This document shows, one piece after another, positions 22,556 to 34,918 of a DNA stretch of 64,000 nt. Each line of letters opens with the position of its first letter. The stretch's first letter is position 1. The stretch is taken from positions 62,001 through 126,000 of the forward strand of contig CM035308.1 of the NCBI GenBank assembly GCA_002900995.3, written 5' to 3'. The notes beneath the pieces are model-generated. The model ran no database searches and was not told where the DNA came from. It worked only from the letters and a program-made list of their open reading frames with translations. Source of the stretch: Ganoderma boninense. Lineage: Eukaryota > Basidiomycota > Agaricomycetes > Polyporales > Polyporaceae. The position numbers and the translations under genes are program-made.

Positions 22556-25500
22556 GGGATCAGGGCCGCGTAGGATGGTGGAGGGGCGGGGACGGAGGGA
22601 GGAGGGGGAGGAGAGATGGCTGGGAAATAGACAAACGGGGTCGGTAGGGGGAAGGCGGAGTGGGGGAGAGACCCTCACCAACCTGGGGTTCATACTGTCC
22701 AGGAGGGAGTCGTGATCGCATGTCCATGCGCTGAGAAGTCGGGCGGATAGCCATTTCGTGGGACCCAGTCTTGCCTTACTGGTCGGTGGGAGCTGCCACG
22801 ATAGCCGAATGAGCTGCCCTGGGAGTGCGCTCCGTCCGTCGAGTGCGAGGACGCGGGCGGGCGTCGCGAGTGGGTGGGGGAGGGAAGAGAGGGGATGGGA
22901 CGGGGAGAAGAGAGGAGGAGGAGGAGGGTATGTCTGGGGAGGTCTTGTCGAGCTGGGACGATCGGGGCGAATGAGACCTGCCACCGCAAATATCCCCAAT
23001 CGAGATCCTGCCCATCTCAGATCGCCCCTCACCCTTGCCCATATCTGGCTCAGCCCCCACGGTCCGATCTCCGCGAGCCATTCTCCGCCCCCCGATCCAA
23101 GACATGGCCTCCTCCTCGACGCTCCCCAACGCCCTTGCAGAGACGACTGATGTCTCTCCTTCCGCTCTGTGTCCCTGCCCCGCTGTCTGCGCCGCCCCAA
23201 CGTCTGTGCCCGCCTCGATCACTTGTGCTTCGCCACGATCTCGTGCCCGTCCTTCTTCCTCCGTTCTCTCTTCCATCCCCGACATATCCTCGCCATCCGC
23301 GCTTCCTATTACCACCCCTTCCTCCTCCCTCCGCACCAGGCCCTCTTTCCACAGCCCCCATTCGCCCTCATCCCATACACTCAATCACTCTTCTCCCCCG
23401 TCGCCCTACCCCTCCAGCTCCCATTCTTGTTCCTGACAACATGCCCTACCCTCGCCCTCTCTTCTTCCTTCTCGCCCGTTTCATCCTTCTCTTCTCTTCC
23501 TCCCCTCACCCTCATTAGTCAGTGGCCTCAAAGCAATCTCAATCGTCTCCTGAAACATCTCAATCATATCATATCTCTCCTCTGCATCTCCTCCTCTTCC
23601 TCACTTCCTGCTAACAAAGTTCAACTAACACCCTTTCGGCCATCCCCTCCTTCCATTCGCATAGTAGCGCATGCACAATCCCCGCCCGCCCACAACACAT
23701 GTACTTACCCTCTCCATCATCCGACAAACCCACATGCGACCAGCGCCCCAGCCACCACCTCGCCTCTCCCTCCGTCCATCCCGGATCCAACATCGTGTCT
23801 CTTCGTATCGTCCAATTCCCAATTTCTCCCTCCCATTTGCGCTTATCCTCATTTCCCACCGCCCTTTCCAACCTTGCTCACCCCCAACCTCGTCCCACAG
23901 ACCCCTCTAGACCCTCCGCCGTGCTATTAACGGCTTCCCGTCAGTCCCCACTGCGCGTCCCATCGTCCTTTCTAGACCAACACACTGACACCATCATGTG
24001 TATCTTCGCAGCCAGCAACATCCCGCAGATCACGTTCGTTGCCTCCGTTCCCCACTTCCCAGTCTCAGCAGTACGTTCTCGCCCCTGGACCACCAAACAC
24101 ACAAACAGCGCCCAAATCCTGTCCTCGAGGATTCTAGCGCGCCCCCAAACCTCGAAGCTCGAAAGCACGAGGGTGATCGTCGCCCTCCGTGACTACTTGG
24201 TGGCACTGGCACCTCGAGAACGTGCCGCACTATACCTCGACGTCATTCCCAGCCATGCCATCCTCGTCCACGCGCCCGCACCCCGATCCAGAGGCATCCC
24301 GCGCTATCGACGCCCCCCACCCGCATGACGCCTCCCTCATGCCGCGATACCCCGCGTCGTCCTCGGCGCGGCGGACGCCGTGACATGTGCATGTGAGCAG
24401 CCACGATTGTCGCTGGGGCCAGTCGCAGCCACGAGTGCGGATGGTGGAGGTCCTGGGTTTCACCATCCTGACTGCGCCGTCGGCGCCGACAAAGATGTAT
24501 CATGGATGCTCGCCGCCGGCAGCCACTAAGTAACCCAGTGGCTAATAAGTTACAGTAGTCGACACAGATCGAGAGGTACAGTACAGTCTGAAGCGACGCG
24601 TGCGCCGAGTGCTGCGACCAGCACTGAGTACTGAGAAGTTAGCAGCATCACATCGCCGCCACTGCACGCATCCGTGGAACACAGGGACGGTTTGACCGTC
24701 TTTGGCTCGAGATTGGGTACGTCTATGGCGCTGCGCTATCTCTATCTCCGCCCAACCTTCGCGCGCCTCGTCAAGCGTGCGCGCGCGCGCGCTGTGAGGG
24801 TCGAGGGTTCCGAAAACTGACTATGTATACGCCTCTCCCTGCTATGCAGCATTGCATTGCCCTCTAGCACCGGGTGGAATTCTCCTGTGGACCCGTTGCC
24901 TGTGCAAGACCTCCGCCGCCTCGGTTCGCGGTGTACAGTGCTCTCAGGACACATCGAGACAAGTCGGGCACGCCGCCCACAGCACACAAGGCCGTCCTCG
25001 AGGCTCGCGGGCCCTGTCAAATGGTACCCAGGCAAGCTGCTAACTCACCCCGCCCTCGCCAGGACTCGGACATCTCCGCTAACCATCCCACCATCACCAC
25101 CACCAGGGAACATCCAAGCCAGCCCAAGCGGACGTCGACAACGCGAGCGTGCCTCTAAGGATGCACCATCCTCTCAAGCTCCCCTCGGCGTCCATCCGCG
25201 TCCGATTTGGTTAAACCGACCAAACCCCCGCCCGCCTTTAGTGCTTTCGTGCTTTAGTGCCGCCGCCGAGCCGCGCAGTACGTACTTGCGCTACTTATTA
25301 TAAGGGGCCCCGGGGCCCAGCAGCGCTCCGAGGATGCCGACGGCACTGGCACTGGCAGCTCTTCCGCAATCCGAGCTGCATACAGGTCCTGTCATTGCCA
25401 TTGTCATTGTCAGGCTGGCACCGGATGCTGCGCCCCGACGAAGTTGACGACGACGACGACAGTCGACAGTCAATCCCCTCAACAGTCGAGTGGTGCCAAG

Positions 25501-28500
25501 GCCCAAGGCTCGCCTCAAGCTGGCCGCAGTGCACGCCCAAGCATTCCTCGCCTCACGCGCCTGCCGCGACGCGCCCGACGATCGACGAGCATCGGGGGTG
25601 TGTGTCCTCTCTGAGCGAACATGTACGTTATTCGTATGCATACTGTATCTCGTTCCGGACTGGCGTGACTGTCGTTTCTGTTTCCCAAGTTCGCTCCGAC
25701 GCTCGTCCTCTCAGCGTCGTCGCGATCGTCGGCTCCACGCGCGCCGTCGACGGTGCGAACGACCAATGACCTACGCATGCTTCGCCTCCAGCCTCCAGAA
25801 ACCATAAGTTAGTCCCCGGCTTCCCCGCGCCCCGCGCCCCAGCCGCCCACGAGTGCACTTCACTCAGGCTGACGGGTATGTAACGCCCACAAAACGCCCA
25901 TCGCGCAACGTCAACGAGTACTTACCAGTGGCCGCGTCATCGCCTGAAGTTCCCGCGCGCGCTGTGCCTCCCATCCTCCTCCACTGCTCCAGCGGTCCTC
26001 CCATTTCCGCCGCCATGCCGACTTCGCCCTCCTTACAGCAGCCTTTTCCACTGTACGGGGTACATACTTCCCCGCCCCCGCCCCGCCCCCGCCCCCCGGA
26101 GCCGCAGCGCCACGAGCCGGCAGCAAGGAAGCGCCGCGCGCGATTGCAAACCGGGGCTAGCGCGGCAAGCGGCAAGCCTCGAGTCCCTCCCGCTTACCCT
26201 TACGCGGAGGACGTGCTTATGGCAACGCGCGCGTCCCTGCGCGTCCGCGCGCGACCGGAGCCCGAGGCGTGTACTGGGCGTGTAGCGTGGAGTCTAGCCG
26301 CTGGCGGCGATCTGGGGCCCCAAGGGGCGGGTATGCGTTATCCAGGACTATTGGATCTTCCATTCGGGGGGCACTGCGGGCGCGCGGGTTACGTTATGCG
26401 TCGCGGGTGGCTGGTCCAAACTCACTTATCCTGCGCCTGCGGGGCTGTCGGCCTCGCTCGGAGCCTCGAGCCTCAGGGTCCCGCGTCCTGTGGTCATTGG
26501 TCACTGGTGTGGGCCTGCGGCTGCGTCGTCTGTGTACTTACCGAGGACGGTCCCACAGGTGCAGCGGTTCGCGGACATCGATATGGACGTGGACGTGCAT
26601 GTGCGGACGGCCCCAGCCGTGCTCGTCTTCGGGTTCAAAGTTGTCGTCTTCCTCGAGAGTCGAGCCTCAAGGCCTCAACCCCCCCCCCCCGCGCGCGCGC
26701 GTCCGCGTCTGCGCTCGCGTCTGGAGGCTGCAAATTCAAAGTTCCCCGGTCAGACGACGACGTCTGATTCGTATTAACACGGGAGTGCGATACTTAGTGC
26801 GTGCGAGCGTCCTCCGCCATTGTCGCTGTCGCGCGTGTGCTGACGCCGCTATCGCATCACAGTATGTATCAGAAGGGCGCGATAGATCATACTTAGACCA
26901 AGACTCGCTGAAATACCAGTCGGCCGGCGAACACGGACGCGGACGCGGACGCCTGAGCCCGAGAAACCGAAACCGTGGAAGTGCAGCAAGCACAGTACCG
27001 TCTCCCTGGGCACTGGCGCGAGCGGGCCCGAAACGGTCAGGCACCAACACCTGCGAACTCTCCGCCTTTCAGTCGCCGCTCTGGAGTCTGCGGAAGCACT
27101 AGTCGGACCACACCGTGACCGCGCGCACGAAAACACCAGGACCGGGGTGACGCCATCCGTGGTCAACCGGTCACTGGGCAGCGTGCCCGATATCTCCAGC
27201 CCAGCAGGTTCCACACGGACGTGCGGATATGCGGATGCGCGGCGCAGCGACTGAGGCTCGCGTCGAGGCCTCGACGTCGACTCGGACATCCACGACTCCG
27301 GATCTGCTTACTTACTCGAGCTCGCTGCGCACCCACTTACTCAGACTGTACATACAATCGTTACCCACCGATTTCGCCCCAACGTTTCCGACTCTCGTTT
27401 CTCGAACCCGTCCAAAACCCCCAACGCTCCACCGCACTGAGGTCGAGCGCCAGCCCGAAGTCGAAGGTCGAAGTCGAAGTCGAAGCCGGACCCAGCTGCA
27501 GGCAAGACGCCTGCGCCGTCACGGTACCCAACGCCGCAAAACCCCCATTCAAGCTCATACGACAGCTATCACAGTGCGTATATACCGCATGCGTTCAGGC
27601 CATTCAGTACCGCTCAGTCCATTCGAAAAGCCTACCTAGGCATCCCCCTTACACACACTGCGAAACACAGTTACAAACCGAGCAAGAACCGTGACGAGCA
27701 CGAACGAGCGAGCACGCGGATCTAGGGAGGCCCCCGCGAAGCAACCCCTCCCGCTCGGCAGAGACCACACCCGCGCGCCCCCTGCCGCAGGGCCGGTGCC
27801 CTGTATGCGCACGCGCACGCGCACTCGCAGGTCCTGGATCGATCTTGCCTCCTCCTGCCTTTCCGGCTTCGCGGCGTTCGATTCGCGAGCAGAAGGGTTC
27901 CCCGTCACGGTTGGCCGTGGTCGCCCAGCGGCGAGTCGTGCACGTGGCGGCGTTACTGGCAGCCAGCACCCTAGAAGGCTCAGACGAGCTCTTCCGCCAC
28001 GCGCAGGCCAGGACTCAGAGCTCAGAACTCAGAACTCAGAACTCAGAGCGCCGTGCTCAGGGCCCTCAGGCCTTCGTGGCGCAGCTTCTAGGTTCTAGCC
28101 GCCAGGAAGCGGAAGCTCTGTCGTGCGTAGTGCGGTCTCCGAGGAACAGCGAAGGCGAAGGCGAAGACCAGACGAGGAAGAGGAAGAGGAAGGCTGCAGA
28201 TGCAGAATTCGAACAAATCGTCCGACGATTCACGAACACGATCGCGCAGGCTCAGGGGAGAGGTGAGAGGTGCGTCACGTCGTTCTCGTCATGCCACCCA
28301 CCCTGCGACAGGGCGCCGGACGAGGAGGGTCGCATCCACACAATCATACGTAACGGTCGTGGTATTATCCCCAGCTCGATATCCGGCTGCTATTCAAATG
28401 TGGGGGGCAAGAGCAAGACGGAGCCGACTGCATAGATATTAGATTACAGCTCGAGATGGGGGTATGGGCATTGGGCACCGGAGACTGCATGCGCAGTACC

Positions 28501-29202
28501 GGTCGACCGCAGACCGGACACGACTCAGGGCGATGCCCATGCCGCGAAGCTCTTCGCAGGTGCCCTGCACACGTCCTGTACGTCCTGGACCACGATGACG
28601 TTGCTTGGACGATCATTAACGGGGGCCTGGCCTGGCCGTGCTGTGCACGCCCATACTGGACATTCCAGGAGCGCTCTCCCGCGGAGCCTCAGGCTTGTTG
28701 CCTTAACTCTAGATTCTGTCGTAGATCAGGTACGGTAGGGATCGCATACGTGGCGGAATGAACATTCTACGCTATTTGGACACAGGTATGCAGCGACCAT
28801 ATGACCTTTACCGTGGACAGGCTCATCCGAGCAGGCCGAGCTGAACGAGCCAAGCTAAGTGCGCGCCGCTTCCGCTGATTCAGGGCAAGTATGCAGTGCA
28901 GACCTCAGCCCGCTTCTCTTGCCGTTAGTCGTGACGCTTCTCGGATTCTGGAGCAGGCACAGCGCAGCGGTACACCTGGATTTGAGTTCCAAAGTGGAGA
29001 CCGTCGATCATCGAGTCGGCGTGCGAACTGGACGTGCCAGCTTGTCGTTTGGTAGGATGAAAAAAAGTTCGACAGCATGACGCTCATCCCTTCCTCGCCC
29101 ATCATGATGACGGCCTCCAATTGTATCCAGCTCTGCATTTTCCTCACGCCCAAACCACTGGCACTGAGCTGCACGCAGCGAGTACTTATGTAGAGAGTTG
29201 AA
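22556..29202. other. 6.6-kb region with no recognised gene
   Basis: The left part (22.6-24.3 kb) is strongly strand-asymmetric, purine-rich before and pyrimidine-rich after about 22.98 kb, and lies upstream of the F-box gene. The rest is GC-rich with many accidental frames, some long (for instance 25853-26767), but none shows domain-like composition or splice structure. Microsatellite-like stretches occur, including one at 28013-28049. Confidence 0.4.
28013..28049. repeat. Heptanucleotide tandem repeat, unit CTCAGAA
   Basis: About five tandem units of CTCAGAA, with slight variation in the first and last, lie in the gene-poor region. It is a simple microsatellite-like tract. Confidence 0.75.
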
Positions 29203-29208
29203 CACGTG
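29203..29208. promoter_or_regulatory. CACGTG palindrome upstream of family copy A
   Basis: The E-box-like palindrome lies about 107 bases before the copy A start. It is followed shortly by TAGCGCC, a word also found after the CACGTG of copies D and E. Confidence 0.5.
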
Positions 29209-29314
29209 ACAAATAGCGCCGAATGCTACCAGCCGATATTCAAGTTCAACCGCAGCGCGAGCGCCGCTGCTTCGTCCCTTGTGTCTTCTCCTTCTCACAC
29301 ACATTTGTGTATCG

Positions 29315-30167
29315 ATGTCGCATCAGCCACCCGCTGTAAGTCCCGTATTCTCCCCAAAGTCGTCGGATACTGAATTTTCAGCCGCCCGCCACCCAGCCCC
29401 AGGATTCAAGTTCTCGTCTCTCAGTCGGACCTCCCCAGGAGGGGGACACACAGACCCGGTCGGTGGCCCTCTGAAAATTCGACGAGCACATGATGAGTCT
29501 GGTGCCGTCGTACACGCCCCTGAATGAGCACGAGCTTCGTGACTTTTTGGTCATGAGCGGCGCGACGGAAGCTACGTTGGAACAGAGTCTCCAGACCTAC
29601 AAACCGCCGAATGGAACACAAGATCCAGCACGGGAGTTTCAGAGTCATCGGGGTACGTTTTCGCATCCTTATTTACCCCGCATCATCTCAATTCTTAACC
29701 GAACTTTCTCTGTCTAGGTCAAGCCGCAGCCTGACGACCCGAACGTCTACACCGTCCGCGTCCCCGACTCCCCCTACGTCCTCCGCATGTGGGCGGGAGG
29801 CATGGACTTCTGGGGCCAGTTCTGCCTCGACTTCTTCGACGTAGAGCGCAGGGTCCCCATCAATCTGCCCGCTGGGCACGCCCTGTACCCGGGCGTGTCG
29901 TCCCTCCCGCCCGGCATCGGCGCAGGCCATGCGCTCCCCGCGCATATGGCGCACTTAGCACGGCCCCCGAAGGCCTGCCCACTTGGCTCGTGGGAGCGCA
30001 ATATGAGTATGACCTCGATTCCAGACGGAGAAGAGAAGTGGAGCATCCCAGAGGGCACGTATCTGACGCTGCGACGTGACGGGCACCCGGATTTTGCGTT
30101 CCAGATGCCCACTCGCCAGCCTGCAATCGTCGCCGCGCAGCCGCAGATGGGGTTTCCGTACTACTAG
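29315..30167 (+). pseudogene. Tandem-family copy A, damaged
   Basis: This is the first of five tandem paralogues of an unrecognised family. Exon 1 (29315-29335) encodes only MSHQPPA. Exon 2 spans about 29382-29652 and exon 3 29718-30167. Exon 3 is intact and strongly conserved, with VRVPDSPYVLRMWAGGMDFW, QFCLDFFDVERRVP, ACPLGSWERNM and FAFQMPTRQP. Exon 2 carries two lesions relative to copies B and C. The cysteine codon of the shared ALC-K-x-DEHMM segment is TGA at 29472-29474. A one-base shift near 29600 is also needed to reach FRVIG at the exon end (exon length 271, not a multiple of three). An ATG pair just after the stop could restart translation, but the shift would still disrupt it. Either a decaying copy or a sequence error combined with a real stop. 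Confidence 0.6.
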
Positions 30168-31377
30168 GGGTCGGTTCTTACTGGTTTTGTTTTGATGTCG
30201 TATCCGAGTCGCCGCTCTCGTGTTGTCCGCCCGCTCCTCCGCCTGTATTAGAATGGCGACTGTGTTTGTGTTTGGGATATGTTCCTGCATTCAGACTGCG
30301 GTGCTGGCATTTTCGTGGACTGTATGTAGCTCATCTCTGCCCGTCATATGCCACTGACGTGCATTTTCGTCGGCAACCGATGCCGCCACATACAACATAT
30401 ATACATATGTACAAGCCGAGCGGTCGTTTTGAGTTCCCGTCAGCCTGCCACGGCAGTACTACTAGTACGCGTCCCAGAAGTTCCCTCGGACTCGTCGTGG
30501 AATACGGTAACCATCGGACAGAATATCCAGCTGGGATCCATCCCCCTCCTTGATACTTTCCCGACTCTCATTGCCACCTGCCACCGGTTCAAGGACACCT
30601 GGAATCAGCCTCTGGTGCTGTTGTACCAGCCTCAATTGCGAGGCGGGCCGGGAACGGGCAGCCCCGCCATGCCAAGGGTCACGACTAAATTGGTCCCCCA
30701 GACCAAATTTGGTCGGAGGGATCAAATAAACCCTAGCCCTACCACGCCCTTATACGGAAGGAGCCCGCCACCAAACACGAGCGCTTAGAGCGCGGAAGGG
30801 CTCGCGACGGGGCGCGAGGACAGACGCACCCGGTTTCGATGCTTCCAGAGGCCGCATTTGAAAGTAGAAACATGTTTATATTATATTAAAGTCCAATTGC
30901 TAACTATCATAGAGCATGAGGCAAAATTCAAGGTTCAAAATCGCCGCAGGGTGTACAGGAATGTAATATAAATTGAGGAGGGAGGAGGGAACATAGTCGA
31001 TTGGCGCTACCCTCAGTTTAAAGGTGATGTCGACCTGTTTAAAACAAGCTCAAAACAAAGAAAATCGGTGGGGAACTCCGGGAGGAATTGTCATCGCGAG
31101 CGGAGGCTTGACGCCGAGAGGTACAAAGAGTGATACAGATAGACGCGGCGGCGCGCACGCCGCCGCGAGACCCCAGGGGATATGGGGAAAGGAAACACGA
31201 TTTTTGGCTCATTTTTCACCATTTCTTAGGCCAGATTGAAGGACTCGGAAGGAGAGGAAGGTGGCAGGAGGAGGGAGAGCGCGCCTTCGGCGCGCTGCCC
31301 ACCCTTGGCACCTTTTGGGCCGCTTCGCGGCCGGGCCCCACCCTTGCCATGACTAATTTGCCCGGGAACGAGCTCGG
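30168..31377. other. Spacer between copies A and B with an AT-rich island and two hairpins
   Basis: Bases of about 30855-31040 are unusually AT-rich for this window. Near 31280-31335 two perfect short hairpins occur: GCGCGCCTTCGGCGCGC and GGCCGCTTCGCGGCC. The segment reads like mobile-element debris, but I found no terminal repeats or target duplication, so no element is called. A plus-strand frame at 30348-30788 has no recognisable domain. Confidence 0.35.
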
Positions 31378-31393
31378 ACGCGTCCACGTGATG
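31378..31393. promoter_or_regulatory. Shared 16-bp promoter word of copy B
   Basis: ACGCGTCCACGTGATG lies about 145 bases before the ATG of copy B and is identical upstream of copies C, D and E. A second CACGTG follows at 31410-31415, then CCAAT and TATAT near 31424-31433. Confidence 0.7.
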
Positions 31394-31536
31394 GCATGGC
31401 GTAGAGCAACACGTGATCGCTAACAGCCAATATATGAACCGTTCGTTCCCCAGTCTCAGAGAGTTCAACTCGAGCAGACCTGCACTTCAGCTTTCCTTGT
31501 TTTCTGCCGTCCTCCCCTTCGATTTTTTTCGGCTCG

Positions 31537-32377
31537 ATGTCGCGTCAGCCACAGGTGAGTCCCGCGGTAATCCGTCTCTCGCTGCTTGGCAGTCAAACAT
31601 GTCCGTGTCTTCCCGGCGACTCCCCCCTCCGCTCCAGGCTTCTCAATCTACCCAAGAAGGCGACGCACAGGTCCGGCCAGCGGCCCTCTGCAAACTCGAT
31701 GAGCACATGATGAATTTGATTCCTTCGTGGAAGCCTCTCGATGCGGAAGGACTGCGCCACTTTTTGTTTGCGAGCGGCGCCACCGAAGAAATGCTGGAGT
31801 CGACTCTCCAGGCTTACAACCAGTCGGTGGAACTGAAAATGCAGAGAGAGGGAGTGAGAGTGATCGGGGTGCGTGTTTCGCGCCATCGCTTCCTTTTCCC
31901 GTCTCTCAGCGTACATGCTCTGTCCAGGTCAAGCCTCTGCCGGACGACCCGAACGTCTACAGCGTCCGCGTCCCCGATTCGCCCTATTGCCTCCGCATGT
32001 GGGCGGGGGGCATGGGCTACTGGAGCCAATTCTGCCTAGACTTCTTCGATGTCGAGCGCAAGGTCCCCGTGAACCTTCCCGCCGGGTACGCCTTGTACCC
32101 GGGCGTGTCCTCCCTGCCGCCCGGGGCCGGTGGCCACGCCCTCCCTCCTGAAAAGGCGTACTTAGCACGGCCCCAGAAGGCTTGCCCACTCGGCTCGTGG
32201 GAGCGGAACATGGGCATGACCTCGATTCCCGACGGAGAGGAGAAGTGGAGCCTCCCCGAGGGCTCGTACCTTACGCTGCGGCGTGATGGTCATGCGGATT
32301 TCGCGTTCCAAATGCCCACTCGCCAGCCCGTCATCGTCGCCGCGCAGCCGCAGTTGGGTTATCCTTATTACTACTAG
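31537..32377 (+). CDS. Tandem-family copy B, intact, unknown function
   Basis: Three exons are clear: 31537-31554 (MSRQPQ), 31638-31868 and 31928-32377, all joined in phase 0, giving 232 residues. I do not recognise the family. The N-terminal half is helical and polar (LCKLDEHMMNLIPSWKPLDA, then FASGATEEMLESTLQAYNQS). The C-terminal half is rich in aromatic and proline residues: NVYSVRVPDSPYCLRMWAGG, QFCLDFFDVERKVPVNLPAG, ACPLGSWERNMGMTSIPDGE, YLTLRRDGHADFAFQMPTRQ. The tail is QLGYPYYY. No signal peptide, membrane helix or catalytic motif is visible, so a cytosolic or nuclear protein is the simplest reading. It is one of two undamaged members and lies directly left of the LTR element. Confidence 0.75.
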
Positions 32378-32616
32378 AGTTTTCACATATGGTGTGTCCC
32401 TATGCTGTCTCGCCGCTTTAGTAATGCCCGTCGCACTGCATGTAGATGATTAGCCGCTGTGTTTCCAATGCTATGTACTCGGTACGGTACACCACAGAAG
32501 AGAGGCCGTCATGTTTTCCAGATTGGAAGGTCGCGGCTGGCATTGGACGCAGTGTCCAGGTCCAATCCAGTGTCCTCCTGCGACCTTCCACATTGTTTTT
32601 TCAAAGTTGTTACCAC

Positions 32617-32621
32617 CAGTC
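32617..32621. repeat. 5-bp target-site duplication, left (CAGTC)
   Basis: CAGTC lies directly before the left LTR and recurs directly after the right LTR at 34797-34801. Five bases is the usual duplication made by LTR-retrotransposon integrases. Confidence 0.85.
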
Positions 32622-32827
32622 TGTAACGGCCCCCGTTACCCTGGCCGTGACTCCATGATCCGGTCACGTTAGATTAGTCCGCTACGATACGTTCCCACCT
32701 CTCTTCGACGAACCAACTCAGGTCTCGGGCTCGCCTAGCTGCCCCCTCGCTGTACTCGTCTTTCGTATCTCGAATATAGCTTGGTTTCGTCTCGTCTCGA
32801 CCTCGCGGCGGCAGGCCGCCCGTTACA
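32622..32827 (+). repeat. Left LTR
   Basis: This 206-bp copy has terminal inverted octamers TGTAACGG and CCGTTACA. Confidence 0.9.
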
Positions 32828-34576
32828 GTTTGGTTCGTCCGCCAAACTCGGTCCTTTCGACTCTCGCTTGTCTTGGTCGCCCGCGGTTTATCCCAGCGAC
32901 TGTCCTCTCGCTTCATTGACCCTTTGCGACCCCTCGCATCTCAACTTTCCATCGTCCTTCGATGCCCGGTGGTCATCCATCCACACCCTACACCGGCTCG
33001 CCACATTCTTTGCCAGCCTAGGTCCATAGCCCCTATTTTGGGGGTCGCACATCCTCTACCCATCTGGTCCCCTCCATGGAGCCATTCGCACTTGTCTATG
33101 CCCCCAATATCCCAGCATAGTGCGCTGCTAGCCAAGATTCGCATTTTCAAGACCTTTCCTCATTCCGGACTACGAGTCTCCTCTTGCTCGCTTGCGCGGC
33201 CCGCACACGCGTTACGGCACCCTCCACCGCCATTGGAGTCGTGTCGTCAGAGGCTCGCGCTCCTCGCCGTTCATTTACCATGCATTTTTTTTGTTTTTGT
33301 AACCTCGCCCCTTCCTCTTCCTCGACATCTTCGCTCTCTGGCGCCCGCTACCCCACCTCATGGACCCTCGCGATCATGCCTGCCCCTCGCGTCCTCATCA
33401 ACCTCACCCACATTAGCTCTCCCTCCCTCCCTCCCTTCGTAGCAACCAACCTTCATCAACCCCCCGGTTTCGGAGGCTGTCTTTTTCAGGTCACCTCGTC
33501 TCCGCGCCTCCGGCACGGAAGCCTCGGCGGAAAAAAGGGAGATAGGTGTGGTGGAACCAGAGCCTTCGGAGGACGCGGACATGGAGCAGAGCGGAAGGTA
33601 CGCCGTCCTCGAGACCTCTCGGACGTCTTCGCAGAGGTGGACCGGAGCGGTGCGGAGGACCACCGTAGCAAGTCGGCGTGTCCACGCAGGTTCGGAGCGG
33701 AGACGGAGATCCTGTGTGGACGCAGGTCTCCCTCCGGTGCGTCGCTACGCGCGCACACTCCTCTTCCCTCGGCCGTCGCAGCGGTTACGCGCGATGTGCA
33801 TCCTCGGACGGCGTGGCAAGCTCATGCAAGCCGCGTCAGTCTCACTTTCAAGATGATCCGCGATCCTCGCGCATTTCAAAACTTTTTGCGGCCTCAAGAT
33901 CACGCTTTTTCAACGCCCTTTTGACACCTTTCGATGTTTTGATCCCTCGGTGCGCCTCGATCTCGACGCTTGTCATCCTCACCCCTCGTCGCATTTCAGC
34001 CACTGTATCCGCATCACGCCCCTCGTCCTTGCATTCAATGCTTTCTTTCAACCCCCAGTGCATCCTTCTTGTCGCCTCGCCTCGTGGACATTGGCTGCGG
34101 TCAAATCTGCTGAGTGCGTTGTATCTTCGTCTACGTCCTCGCCTCTTGTCTCGATCTATGACCACGGTTCTAGGCTTCGGTCTTAACGTGTTTTAGTTGC
34201 TCGTTACGTCCTCATTTTTGGTCTTCTCGGGCTGCGGCCTGGGTTGACACCTCTACATCTATGGTCATGCGGGAGTCGCTATCCCCATGACATCCACCTT
34301 AGCTTACCGGTAGCATGTGTGGACCCTCTTGTGTAGCTTTTGCCTCTTGTCCCTTGCACTGTGTCTACGTCAAGCCTCGCCTTGCCCCTACGTCTCAGTG
34401 ATCCCTCGAACTCCGCACTACGTCTTCGTTTATAGTTGGTTTGGTACCTACGTCTTGCACTACGTTGTTGCCATTTGATTACTACTTCTGTTGTTGTTTT
34501 ACTATGTCTAGTTTTACGCTATCTTACGACCCTACAGCCACTACGTCTCTCGTCACCCACTCCTCGATCTGTACCT

Positions 34577-34590
34577 TAAGGAGGAGATGG
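34577..34590 (+). other. Polypurine tract
   Basis: The purine-rich run AAGGAGGAGATGG abuts the right LTR and is the likely plus-strand primer site. Confidence 0.65.
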
Positions 34591-34796
34591 TGTAACGGCC
34601 CCCGTTACCCTGGCCGTGACTCCATGATCCGGTCACGTTAGATTAGTCCGCTACGATACGTTCCCGCCTCTCTTCGACGAACCAACTCAGGTCTCGGGCT
34701 CGCCTAGCTGCCCCCTCGCTGTACTCGTCTTTCGTATCTCGAATATAGCTTGGTTTCGTCTCGTCTCGACCTCGCGGCGGCAGGCCGCCCGTTACA
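34591..34796 (+). repeat. Right LTR
   Basis: This 206-bp copy is identical to the left LTR except for one base. It is followed by the CAGTC duplication. Confidence 0.9.
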
Positions 34797-34878
34797 CAGT
34801 CTCAGGCCACCTAGGCCAATCAGCCGGTGCCATTCGTACCCGCAAGAGAGTCTACTTTCTGCACTTCGGGCGGGTTGA

Positions 34879-34918
34879 ACGCGTCCACGTGATGACGTCA
34901 CGTGCATGACTACACGTG
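34879..34918. promoter_or_regulatory. Copy C promoter: 16-bp word plus two more CACGTG boxes
   Basis: ACGCGTCCACGTGATG is at 34879-34894, and further CACGTG palindromes start at 34899 and 34913. Three boxes in 33 bases is the densest cluster in the array. It lies 120-160 bases before the ATG of copy C. Confidence 0.7.

Larger units (their letters stand above)
32622..34796 (+). mobile_element. Non-autonomous LTR retrotransposon
   Basis: Two 206-bp LTRs, starting TGTAACGG and ending CCGTTACA, bound a 1.76-kb interior, and the whole is flanked by perfect CAGTC duplications. A purine tract (AAGGAGGAGATGG) sits directly before the right LTR, as expected for the polypurine primer, and sets the + orientation. 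A primer-binding site after the left LTR (from 32828) was not identified. The interior is CT-rich and has no protease, reverse transcriptase, RNase H or integrase, nor a clear gag. It is therefore a TRIM/LARD-like element that must be mobilised in trans. The two LTRs differ at a single position (a at 32697 versus g at 34666), so the insertion is young. It separates family copies B and C. Confidence 0.9.

Noticed and set aside
30640..31370. Possible pair of direct repeats around CCATGCCAAGGGT and CCCTTGCCATGACT
   Set aside because: The similarity is short and imperfect, no target duplication was found, and boundaries could not be set.
33184..33924. 246-codon ORF in the LTR element as a possible gag
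   Set aside because: There is no zinc knuckle, no capsid-like segment, and the composition is that of a random pyrimidine-rich tract.
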